Shown: positions 34,901 through 44,216 of the stretch, piece after piece
Position numbering within the stretch: the stretch's first letter is position 1
Layout: each line of letters starts with the position of its first letter
Source: Branchiostoma floridae
Taxonomy: Eukaryota > Chordata > Leptocardii > Amphioxiformes > Branchiostomatidae
Assembly (NCBI RefSeq): GCF_000003815.2
Contig: NC_049980.1
Span: 30,070,768 to 30,134,767 of the forward strand
Reading direction: 5' to 3'
DNA length: 64,000 nucleotides
Translations under genes and position numbers: made by a program
The notes under the pieces: generated by a model
The model's input: only the letters and a program-made list of their open reading frames with translations
Database searches by the model: none
Told to the model about the DNA's origin: nothing

Positions 34901-37780
34901 GTGAGGAAATGGAGGGTCATGGTTCGATGTACACATGCGTAGCGAAATGCATCATCGTTAATAAGTCAATAGTGAGGGCCTCTGAGACCTAATAAAACAT
35001 GTAACTTTAAAAAGCATGGTCTCGACGAGAACTGTTAAGAAGTTAGAGGCCTTCACCTTTGACAAATTACCCACAATGCATCCAGCCGCGCACGTGTACT
35101 TAGAACCTCATTCTTCTTTTGCACACCGTAACTTTACATCTGATCTACTGAGTCCTAGTTGTATGGTTCCCAGTGATGATTGCTGTTCGTAAGTAATTCT
35201 ATACTAGCTATGTGGAATTTGACTATTCCTGATACCTATGTTTGTACTTTGTGTATCATAGCTTCCCTTGAAATCGGTTTGACTAAAACGAGTAGTTTAT
35301 AAGATATATCAGGAGATTAATATATCATGGCATAATGTTTACCGTTTTTTCCAGCCAAACCAAAGAGTGAGGTTTCCAGTGATTCCTGCGTCCTACGGTC
35401 CGACTCCACCCAGCTCTGCGTCTTTCAGTCCTCCTGGCTCCAGTCAGTTTTCCCCGCCCAGGTCCAAACCGGCCACCCCGAAAATTGCCTTCCAACAAAT
35501 CACGCCACCCGGATCCAAACAGCTGTCTCCACCTGGATCTTACCAGGTGACTCCACCTGGATCCAAACAGGTGACCCCACCTGGATCCAAACAGGTGACC
35601 CCACCTGGATCCAAACAGGTGACCCCACCTGGATCCAAACCTGCTAGTCCCCCTGCTAAATCGGCGTCAGCTGACTTGGATCTCCCGTCCAGCAGGACGA
35701 CGCCTGGACGCCGGCAATCGCTGGATGACTTCTTCCCCAAGAAACCACGTGAGTGTCGAACAAAACAAACACAAAATAAGCAGCAAGGGCATAATAGCAA
35801 CAGCAGAGACCCTTCTCCCCAGAGAAATAAAGACAAATGAATGATCCACTTGATCTCTGTTATATACTTTGTCTGACCCTTGCCTCTTCCCTCATGACCT
35901 CAATGAAAAGCGGCCTGCAGGCCGATTTGAGCTTTCATGAATAAATAAAGGTTCAAACAAACAAACAAACAAGAATTTATTACTTTTATCCAACTCAAAG
36001 AATATCAATGGTCTTCGTCACGAATTCAGTACACTCTCTTCGATCTTTGGTCTATGAAAGGTGACGTCACGAGTGGGTCAAAAGTTACCGGAAGCCGATA
36101 CCTACCCCGGTCTCGGTTCAACGTTGGCCGATGGGCCCCAAAGTATTTCCCTAATGGTGGATAAAAGTAATAAATTTTCAGTAGGTAATAAACCAATGTA
36201 GATCAGCTTTCATGCCAATCATCAACCGCCATGATTATTATTCAGCTTATGAATCCAAGTATAGACACAATGGGACAAGCGGCAAAGTTGACCAACGACC
36301 GTTTGATAAGTAGAATCGAAGTTCTTATGTGCTTTAGCAAACAAAAACCATTGTCATCCAGGCCATTCGAGTATCATAGTGTGAAGTTTTCATCCCTTTC
36401 TTTCCCCCAGAGATATTTTGGTACGACAGGTACGGTTTCCCCAAGCACCTTGAGGTGAAGAAGTGCCGCCGCTCCCACACAGTGGACCTGCTGTCGGACT
36501 CCACACAAGTGTTCCCCGAGGCTTACATCTTCCAGCCGTACTTGTGTAAGTACTTCACATCTTTTAAACTGTGTGATCCTTTGTGGCATACAGTCATCTT
36601 CATATGTAAAACAGTAAACTTCACTCTGTTAAATGTTCTCTTCTGCCTCATGGAAAGAATCTGACAAATATTCAACCTAAACAGGGGACCCTAAAAACAG
36701 GAGCGTCGTTTTTCTGTGTACTTGTTCAGGATCGTACGTTCGATGTTTCTTTTCGGTCACCATGACAACGGTCGTGGCATGCTCCATTTAGGAAGAGGGG
36801 TATTCAGACGTCAGCATGCTCCACGGAACACTGAGTTCGAACATTCGATACTAGTGGTCACTTCCAACTCAATGACCTCAAACGACCTCACTCTGCTACT
36901 AGTGACGTCAATCTGTTTTCCCGATGCATGTCTTTACTATTCTAATGCTAAATGTTAATGTATTGTGCAGTTAACAGGAAAGACGGCAGAATCCATCCTC
37001 CCGGAAGTACAGAGTATGACTCTAGGTTCAAGTGGGTACCCTCCCCCTTCTACCGACAGCACTGGTTCCAGATGAAACTGGTCGAGAGAGCAAAAAGTAG
37101 GTCTTTTTATCTTTGATAAGCGACATTTAGGTTGACATACAACATGTTTGCCTCTCTATGTCATTGAATAAAAAGAGATAATTATCATATATGCAAACGT
37201 GAATTGTTACTTATACATTGTTCTGAAGCAAGTTTCAGTGTAATTTGCAGTACAATATTTGGACTTTCGGAAGGGACGTAGAATTGGTGTCCTGTGTTAG
37301 AGGAGGTGCGTCAAGCACGTAAACAACCTCATTACTCAGATTGGGTAGCGTTATCTATTGGCTGCTTCAATACACCAAGGTGAATTATCTTAACCAGTGA
37401 GAAACAGCTCTTCATTGTGGTAACGTAGTTAGATTCCTTAGGGGGTAAATTGCTGATGTCTTTAGCTAGAACAAACCACAAGCGGCGCTGACGTTTCTTT
37501 ATTCTTTTTTTCTTATCATTAAGATCCCCCACGACATCCTTGGTCACCTTCCACGATAGTGGAGTCCGTTCAGGATGGAGCACCTGCTGCTCTGACGTCA
37601 CCTGCAGAAACATGCTGCGCCGCAAGAGGTCGCTGGAGTTGGATCTGCAGGACCAGCCACGCCACAAGAGGTCGCTGTTGTTGCAGCGCCCACTGTGGTG
37701 GCCACACCGCAGGAACTGGCGGTGGCCACGCAGAGGTGTTCGACATAACAACAGTATCACAGACAACAGACGCAATGTAG
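31953..37780 (+). CDS. Unrecognised disordered protein with TPPGSK repeats and an MDM1-like motif, six exons
   Basis: Not recognised as a named gene. Model: 31953-31960 (only ATG GCA AG), 33791-33893, 35355-35748, 36411-36545, 36971-37096, 37524-37780, totalling 1023 nt and 340 residues with all phases consistent. Residues 1-168 are rich in Ser, Pro, Thr and Ala. They hold four exact QVTPPGSK units (35544-35639, residues 101-132), preceded by degenerate ones. Residues 169-255 look folded and conserved, with WYDRYGFPKHLEVKKC, PEAYIFQPYLFN and then TEYDSRFKWVPSPFYRQHW. The TEY-x3-F-x-W pattern recalls the SEYQRNFLWK repeats of MDM1, a centriolar microtubule-binding protein; that link is inference. 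Exon 6 turns abruptly Cys-rich, and its +1 frame reads better, so a frameshift is suspected. The tail VFDITTVSQTTDAM closes the main frame. The gene runs towards the JmjC gene (convergent 3' ends); an AATAAA lies at 38613. Confidence 0.72.
34195..34250 (-). repeat. Inverse copy of the ACACCAACATGGCGG interspersed repeat
   Basis: TCCGCCATATTGGTGTCTC then TATTTACATTTCATGG is the reverse complement of the + copies at 39480 and 38335. It lies within intron 2 of the TPPGSK-repeat gene. Confidence 0.5.
34375..34555 (+). repeat. Interspersed repeat, long copy
   Basis: It matches 38335-38540 over about 180 bp: CACCAACGGATTC-AAATAG, AATGGCGGCC, GACTGCTTCATTGATA, AAATGTGTCTGCATG and TTTTACTATGATACCAATCG in the same order. 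No coding frame persists in both copies. Confidence 0.75.
34663..34740. repeat. 78-bp inverted repeat, TAGCCTGGAATCCAGC ends
   Basis: TAGCCTGGAATCCAGC at 34663 pairs perfectly with GCTGGATTCCAGGCTA ending at 34740. A second TIR element starts 19 bp later, so the two may be nested or one composite MITE. Confidence 0.8.
34759..34887. mobile_element. MITE with TAATCTCCAAGCAGAT termini, copy 1
   Basis: TAATCTCCAAGCAGAT at 34759 pairs with ATCTGCTTGGAGATTA ending at 34887. 129 bp, non-coding. Related elements lie at 54990 and 63704. Confidence 0.85.
35544..35639 (+). repeat. 24-bp coding minisatellite, four units
   Basis: Four copies of CAGGTGACYCCACCTGGATC plus CAAA encode four QVTPPGSK octapeptides. 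The copies are nearly identical at the DNA level, so the expansion is recent and probably variable in length. Confidence 0.95.
36674..36917. repeat. Interspersed repeat, pair with 43847-44216
   Basis: TCTGTGTACTTGTTCAGGAT, CGTTCGATGTTTCT, CATGACAACGGTCG, CACGGAAC-CTGAGTTCGAAC, ATTCGATACTAG and ATGACCTCAAACGACCTC occur in the same order in both copies. This copy sits in intron 4 of the TPPGSK-repeat gene and has no coding frame. Confidence 0.85.
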
Positions 37781-38975
37781 AAAAAAAACTCCGAAAAGAA
37801 GGTCCACGCAATTTGAAACAAGATGCTAGGTGACCCAAAACTATGTCACTTCTTTCCGAGACAAAAAGCTAGTAACCAACCGAAAAACCATGACCCTAAC
37901 ATATCCAGAAAGATCCAGAACATGAGATATCAAAACCGGAATTTTTGCTGGACTACCACAGAGAGCCGCTTGTTGGTCCATATTTGAACTTGTTTTTTTA
38001 TTGACTGCAATTCCAAGACTTATTGTAATGCAGCGTCTCTAATTTTGCTGCCTATTATCACGAACAAGTTTCCCAACGATTCTTAGAAAGAAATTAGATA
38101 ATGTTACCTTGTATCTTTTGGTACATATTTTAAGTAGAGCGAGAAACATGTACGTAGCTTTAGACATGCATGAACTTTGCATGATTAGTGTTTGTTTTTT
38201 CGGTGATCGGTCGTTGGTGGTGGTGTTGTATTTACAACTGTACATTAAAATTGGAACATGATGCTCGTGAGTTTGTTTTTATTTCACTCAAACGAATCCC
38301 ATTAACTGTAGCTGGAGTGTAAAAAAACATTCAATTTGATTCATCGATATTGCAACCCAACGGATCCGGATGTAAATAGAAACACCAACATGGCGGCCAG
38401 CACCGGCTGCTTCATTGATATGTAAAGCGGGCCATGTCGTGACGGCAGTTGGGCGACTACATTTGCTCAAATGTGTCTGCATGGATGTTTTACTATGATA
38501 CCAATCGTAAACATCTTTTAAACTCTGTCGGTATACAGTCATCTTCACGTATAGGACAGTAAAACTCGCTGTGTTTAATTTTCTCTTTGTGCCCTTCAAT
38601 CATTTTGTTACAAATAAAAGAACAACTTAAGCATTCAGCAACATGAACAATAGAACATGTGACTCAGATAATGGGTAAAATGTCACTGGCTACAACTTTG
38701 ATTTTTAACAAATTACAAATTCCTTAGTTGACGTTAAGTAAAAAAAAACCCTGTAACATTCTCTCATACATTCAATGATGTTGATGTCAAGGGCAAGCGA
38801 TGTCTCTTCTGACTATGACAGTAACAAGTCGACATTATCAATTAGATAAAAAAAGGGCATCTAGAACGACCTCAGCAACTTGGCAACGCGTGTTGAGGAA
38901 AATAGCCTATGACGCAAAGCTTACTATAACCATGCTAAACTTATCTTTCTGAAAGGGGGTGTTCAAAATTGTGTC
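37781..38975. other. Convergent 3' region of the TPPGSK gene (+) and the JmjC gene (-)
   Basis: Both 3'UTRs should lie here. A + AATAAA is at 38613-38618 and a - AATAAA (TTTATT on +) at 38278-38283, so the transcripts may overlap. An interspersed repeat copy occupies 38335-38540. No gene is seen. Confidence 0.45.
38335..38540 (+). repeat. Interspersed repeat, second long copy
   Basis: Same family as 34375-34555. It includes CACCAACATGGCGGCCAGCA and GTGTCTGCATGGATGTTTTA, and has no open frame shared with the other copy. Confidence 0.75.
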
Positions 38976-41900
38976 TCACTCCAAATTCTCGAACAAATCT
39001 TTCTGCAATGCTAACACTTTCCGTTGGAGGTCCTTGTTGTCGGGCCGTAGTCGCAAAGCCGCCTCGTAGGCCTTTCTGGCGGTTACCAGGTCACCTTGGA
39101 ACTGTTTTAATTTTCCGAACTGTTCATATAAATGCACAGACGATCTGTGTATATCCATGGCTTCCACAAGGCACGTCTCCGCCTCAGCTATGCGTCCCTG
39201 CATGCACAGTGCATCACTGATCCCTAGGTGCCTATTTCAGAACACAGGAGGACATAAAAATAGGCAGTGAATGGCCCGAGTATCACGTGTAGTCGTGTTT
39301 TTTACATGTTCACCGCCATGTTGGTGTCCGTATTTGAATTTCTGTGTATCATAGCTAAAGCTTTTTTGCATCATAGCTAAAGCTTTTTCGACCCTCTCAA
39401 TTGCCACTTTAAGATATACAGAGCCCATAGAAGATAACACCAGGAGCATACTTCAAGTGCTGTACTGTGCGCTTGGACAGGTATCCATTGAAATGTAAAT
39501 AGGGACACCAACATGGGGATCAACACCTGCCTGCACAATAGACATAGAAAGTGCGTGGAAATTCTTTATAAATTTTTAGTTTGTGGTTGTTTTCTGTCTT
39601 CAATAGAATATTGTATTACTATTCCGCAATCAAATGTACGACTACGACCCTCCTTGCTTTAGCGGAATCACAATTTTATGACATCAAGATTTCCATAGAC
39701 AGGAAAACAACGAAAAAGATTGTTTCATTGAAGTTGTTAAGTCTTTCCCCAAAACATTAGTTATAGAGCATTGCCCATGTCCGCATCTGCAGCCATTTTG
39801 GTCACACAATGAAATGGCCACACTAGGGCTGGGTATCGGTACAGCGTACCGGTATAAAACCGGTTTTTCTTATTGGACCGGTCCAAAAAAAATTAGGTGG
39901 ACCGGATGTTGGACCGATTAGAAAATTTACATATTATTTTATCAGGCATTCACACGTTTTGGCGCTTGCAGTTGGAAGAAAATGACAAGAGTGAAGTAGA
40001 GTAGAGTTTATAGTAATTTCTACCAAGGTTTACAGTCAATCGTACAGGTGCAGTTAGCGTTGTAGGATTTTAAAACGCCAGTGTAAGTCTAATACTCCGC
40101 CAAACAGATTTCTTTGTAGTGAAATGGACCATTGGTATGAGTCATACTGAATCAGGTCCAGGTTCAGGTCCGGACCTGGACCTGATCCTTTGGACCTGAA
40201 CCGGACCTGGACCTGAATTTTCTGTACCGGTACCCAGCCCTAGGCCACACGATTGTGACAGCACTGTATACAGCAAGTCCACTAGTCCACCAGGAATGTG
40301 TTCACCTAGCAAACTCTTTCCTTGTGAGTGCTAAGCTATAAGGGCTAAGCAGGAGTACCGTTTTTGTAGTCTTTCATACGACTCAGTCGGGCTCGAACCA
40401 GGACCTATATGGAAGGCGAGCTGTCTACTCACTATACACTACAGTGGTACCGGCGTCTTTAAAGCATTAGCATTATCTTACATAGCTTGGCTCTGTTTAA
40501 CTTACACCCGGATGTTGAAACGATCCACCGCGAGAGCTGCCCTAAAGTTCTCCAAGGCAGCTTGGTAGTTACCGTCCCTCAAGTAGAGCATCCCAACAGC
40601 GAAGTCAGGGAAGGGGTTTCCGTAGTAATGCAAGTTGTTGACTCTAAGCGCGTCCGTCCCCCTGCGGATGTCTTCTTCTGATTCAAGTTTCCTAATGGCC
40701 TCCATGAATTGGATTTCGCAGGGTACTGGAGTCAAATGGTTGTCCCTGAAGGCCACTGCTATCGTTTCTCCCACATTCACAACACTATGATGGAAATCTG
40801 TGGAGGAAAAGGCACCTAACTTCAACAGTGTAACAGTGGGGTTCAAGCGCTGCCAAACTGACCACGCCAACAGTTCTGACCTTTTGGCGTTGTGGTTTGC
40901 ACGTTGAATTTGTGATCTGCCGGCCAGGGTTCGATCCCGGGTGTCGGCATGTTGTTTCTTTCTGTTTCTTCTCCCCTGCTGTTTCAACAGCAGCCGACTT
41001 GAAGATTTGTTTACACATTGAAAATTCAACGAAATACAATGCATTACTGCTTTTGTCCTATCGCTCAGCTACAAGTCAACTATCAAACGTTACGTATACG
41101 TCTCGATTTATTTTGAGTAGCCCCATGTTTCAAACGACCTACCTTGGGGGATGTAAACTATATCCCCAGCCTCCTGCGTGCACTCTAGCGGGCGCTTGTT
41201 GGGCGGCAACAACTTGTGCACATACTCCACCCAATCCGCTGACTCGTAAAAGTGCATACCAGGTGGAAATGCCGACCGGTTATACACATACCAGTGCTTC
41301 TCTCCAAACACCACGCCGTTCCAAGCGTCGCCGTGTGCGTGCCAACCAAGTCCCAGGCCGGATCTACCTAGAAACAGCAACCCTGCCGGTCTTCGAAAGT
41401 ACTGAAGGTATTCGGGTGGATAGATCTTGTCCTGCAGCTCTCCGTACTTCAGTAGCTTGTCGTCGGCTAAGTAGGTTGTGCCCAAAGACGAGGCATTGAC
41501 CTTATCCATGTGGACGTGGACGTAGTCTTTTATGGCAATCATCTCCTCCGCCTCCCCACCATGGGAGTTGATGGTATCGCTGTACCCATACACAGCCATG
41601 TGGTCCCCATATTTCCCGACAAGCCCCGCACGCGTCCAAGTTTCTGTGTCCGTCCATTCTTCGGCACCGCCAGAAAATTTCAGCAGCAAGGGCTCTTTGC
41701 CTTGGTAAGTCTCTTGAAATTCTGTTTTGGTGAGGTTGTTAGCATATCTAATGTCAAAGTCACAGTTGGGTTCTCCTGATAACTTGTGCCGTGTTGCAGC
41801 AGAACGTCGCCAGCCGCCAGCCAATGGCAGTTCTTCTGGATCAGATCCAGAGGTTTGATCGTGACTGTGTTGACCTACGTCACTGTCGTCGCCACGGTGA

Positions 41901-43806
41901 TGTTGGGTATTCATAATTTGGCGTTTGTTTAGTTTCTTCGTTTCCTATAAGAAAGAGAATTGTTATTTCGTGTTATCATAATCGCTATGCCTATTAAATC
42001 CCATTCACCCAGAAATCACGGGACGTCTTTCTTAATAGTAGGTTTCTTTGAGTAGGTTTTGAAAAACGCCATGAGCTTGATAGAAAGCTGGTCTAGAATT
42101 TGTAAAATCTGTAAGTGGAATTGCCATTCAGAGTACGTAAGACGCAGTTTTTTTATGTATACTACACACTGTACCGCCCAACATTTGCCTTGCTGGGTTC
42201 TGCGGCACCGCGCGTAGTCATCAGGAAAACCATGTCTTAAGTATCCTGCCTGGCAATGCTTTATAGTCTCACATGGATAGTCTTCTGGTATACATTCTTC
42301 ACCAGCATCCTAAAGAATGGTGTTGATAGTTCTTTAATAGTGAAATGAGGTTATAGGTGTTACTGAAATAAGTTTTTCAGGCGTGCTGATAGCAATTCAG
42401 CACCAAGGCCGCCAACCGTTTTTTTTTTCGACCAAATTGTTCCGTACAGATTCTCGTACACACCAGGCTATAATGTATAGCAAAGGAGACGCCATGTACT
42501 AGTATCAGACGTAGGAACTTGTCGTTAAGGTTTGTCCAGCGAATGGAAAAAAAGACGTATCGTATTAGCTTGTCCACGACCGTTGCTAGCATACATATAT
42601 ATATCCATCAGCCATTCCTGACGCCACCTTCATTGGCTTAAAATAACACCCCTACTAGATACAGCTATACCAATTATTGGCTGAATCGCTAATTCTGATT
42701 GACAGCCACGAATTGTTTATTGTTTATTGTTCATTCACTCCTTTAGTTGTTAACATAACAATGCAGCAACTAATCTTCCAGGAGTAATACACATAAAACA
42801 CATACAGTTTGCAACATACACACATACAACATGTCAATAAAAAATCATTAAACAAAAACATATGTGCCTTATCCAATAATCATCAATCATCCAGCCCCTC
42901 ATGTGTCTTTAGCTAAGTCTCGCATATGTTTCACCAGCTGCCGTCTGAAAATCCTGGATGTGTTCGCAGTTTGCAGCTCATGTGATAGTTTGTTCCAATC
43001 TGTTGCTGCTCTATATGTGAAGGATTTTTTCAGGCTGTTTGTTTTTGGTTTTTCAGTTCTTAAGTTTTTCCGTGCCGCGTGTCTCGTGTGATAACTATGC
43101 TGGTCCGATACCAAATGTAGTCTACTGTACAATGAAGACGGCTCCCTGGCAAGGAGTACCTTGTGAAATGTACACATGCTGCTTACATAGAGTCTTTCGC
43201 TCACAGTTAACCATGATAAGACATTGTGCATATGCTTGATCGGGGTGCGATTAGTTCCCAAGGTAAGTCTGCCTGCTTTATTCTGCATCACTTGTAGCGC
43301 GGTGATGTTCTTTTGTGTAGTAGAAGCCCAAACCGCTGCACAGTAGTCAAGATGTTGCAAGGTAAGTGTTTCTGTTAACATTTTTACTAAGGACTGAATG
43401 GTCAATTATCGGTCAACAAAGCCACGCTGAAACTCACCTTTCCATTGTCGAATTCCCAGCGTGCATGGAACAGCTTTGTTGTTCTCGGAGGGATGTCGTA
43501 TCCTGCGTTTTCCTCCTGGACTCGCCTGAAGTTGTGGTTAGGGGAGCTTGTCTGCGATTTTAAGTCAGCTGCAAAGTACTTCGGTAGGAGACACATACAT
43601 ATGATTGTGCCCAGGAGAGAAATACAGAACACACCGACTACAAAAGCTTTTGAGGCTGCAGAATTCGACTCATCTTCCTTGTTATGTTCGTCGCCGATTC
43701 TGTCGCCTTGTCCAGCCTCGCTGGGTGAAGACTTGGTCACGTTCGAACTAAGTAGGATGGGACGTCTGCGCCTGACGTCCTGCGGGGGTTTTCTCTTGTG
43801 TCTCAT
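38976..43806 (-). CDS. JMJD8-like JmjC protein with N-terminal membrane anchor and C-terminal TPRs
   Basis: Exons in - strand order: 43438-43806, 41143-41944, 40506-40797, 38976-39231; 1719 nt, 572 residues, phases consistent. Residues 1-52 are basic and polar. Residues 53-75 (FVVGVFCISLLGTIICMCLL) form one membrane segment, suggesting a type II protein with the rest in the lumen. The JmjC/cupin fold runs from about 180 to 420. CDFDIRYANNLTKTEF and KRPLECTQEAGDIVYIPQ match the layout of human JMJD8, an ER-lumen protein. Probable Fe(II) ligands are H327-x-D329 in WHAHGDAWNG and a His in DFHHSVVNVG (393-394). Residues from about 450 form TPR-like helices (FAVGMLYLRDGNYQAALENF, then EAETCLVEAMDIH and ARKAYEAALRLRPDN). 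Human JMJD8 has no TPRs, so the fusion is notable. Enzymatic activity and substrate are unknown. Introns hold a hAT MITE, two tRNA-like elements and a LINE fragment. Confidence 0.88.
39300..39350 (-). repeat. Inverse copy of the ACACCAACATGGCGG repeat
   Basis: TTCACCGCCATGTTGGTGTC then CGTATTTGAA, in inverse orientation, lies in the last intron of the JmjC gene and faces the + copy at 39480, so the pair could form a hairpin. Confidence 0.5.
39480..39560 (+). repeat. Copy of the ACACCAACATGGCGG repeat
   Basis: ATTGAAATGTAAATAGGGAC then ACCAACATGGGGATCAACAC gives the core of the family also seen at 23101, 34195, 34375, 38335 and 39300. Confidence 0.55.
39824..40242. mobile_element. hAT-type MITE, copy 1, with 8-bp target duplication
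   Basis: The TIR is TAGGGCTGGGTATCGGTAC on the left and GTACCGGTACCCAGCCCTA on the right. The element is flanked on both sides by GGCCACAC (39816-39823 and 40243-40250), an 8-bp target-site duplication as made by hAT transposases. Repeated GGACCTG/CAGGTCC words near the right end form hairpins. It is 419 bp and non-coding, in an intron of the JmjC gene. Confidence 0.93.
40380..40450 (-). mobile_element. tRNA-like (SINE head) remnant
   Basis: Read on the - strand it has a box A-like GTGTATAGTGAGTAGACAGC and a box B GGTTCGAGCCC, with poor stem pairing. Likely a tRNA-derived SINE head, not a working tRNA. Confidence 0.4.
40875..40955 (+). mobile_element. tRNA-like (SINE head) remnant
   Basis: TTGGCGTTGTGGTTTGCACG resembles box A and CAGGGTTCGATCCCGGGT is a good box B with a T-stem, but the acceptor stem does not pair well. 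It lies in an intron of the JmjC gene. Confidence 0.45.
42710..43415 (-). mobile_element. 5'-truncated non-LTR retrotransposon (LINE) fragment
   Basis: An open frame at 42899-43405 (-, 168 residues) encodes the C-terminal region of a CR1/L2/Jockey-like reverse transcriptase: LQHLDYCAAVWASTTQKNI, LQVMQNKAGRLTLGTNR and FTYRAATDWNKLSHELQ. The frame has no stop codon, so the copy is young. The 3' end carries a short tandem tail (ACAATAA repeats, about 42715-42735). It sits in intron 1 of the JmjC gene, its 5' break only about 20-30 bp from the donor of exon 1. Confidence 0.85.
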
Positions 43807-43846
43807 GGCACAAATCTTGTTGTTGTTAAAACTCTGAAAAAGTTTT

Positions 43847-44216
43847 TAACCTAAACAGGCCGGAGCGGTGTCTTTCTGTGTACTTGTTCAGGATCGAACG
43901 TTCGATGTTTCTCTTCGATCCCCATGACAACGGTCGATTCGTGGCCTGTTCCATTTAGAAAGAGGGGTGATTCAGAGTTCAGCATGCTCGCATTTCTAAA
44001 CACGTCTTTATACTAAATAAGTCGGTGCATGATCATATAGGAGGTCAATTTTAACACAGGCTTAAATTGCTTCTCTGTTTGACAAAGCATGCTCGCCTCA
44101 GCAGCCTTTGTGACGCGGGTAAGTATTAGTGGCATGTTCCACGGAACGCTGAGTTCGAACATTCGATACTAGTTGTCACTTCTCAATGACCTCAAACGAC
44201 CTCGCTCCGCTACGAG
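43847..44216. repeat. Interspersed repeat, pair with 36674-36917
   Basis: Same ordered blocks as the copy at 36674, but split by about 130 bp of extra sequence near 44000-44135. It lies just upstream of the JmjC gene start. Confidence 0.8.
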
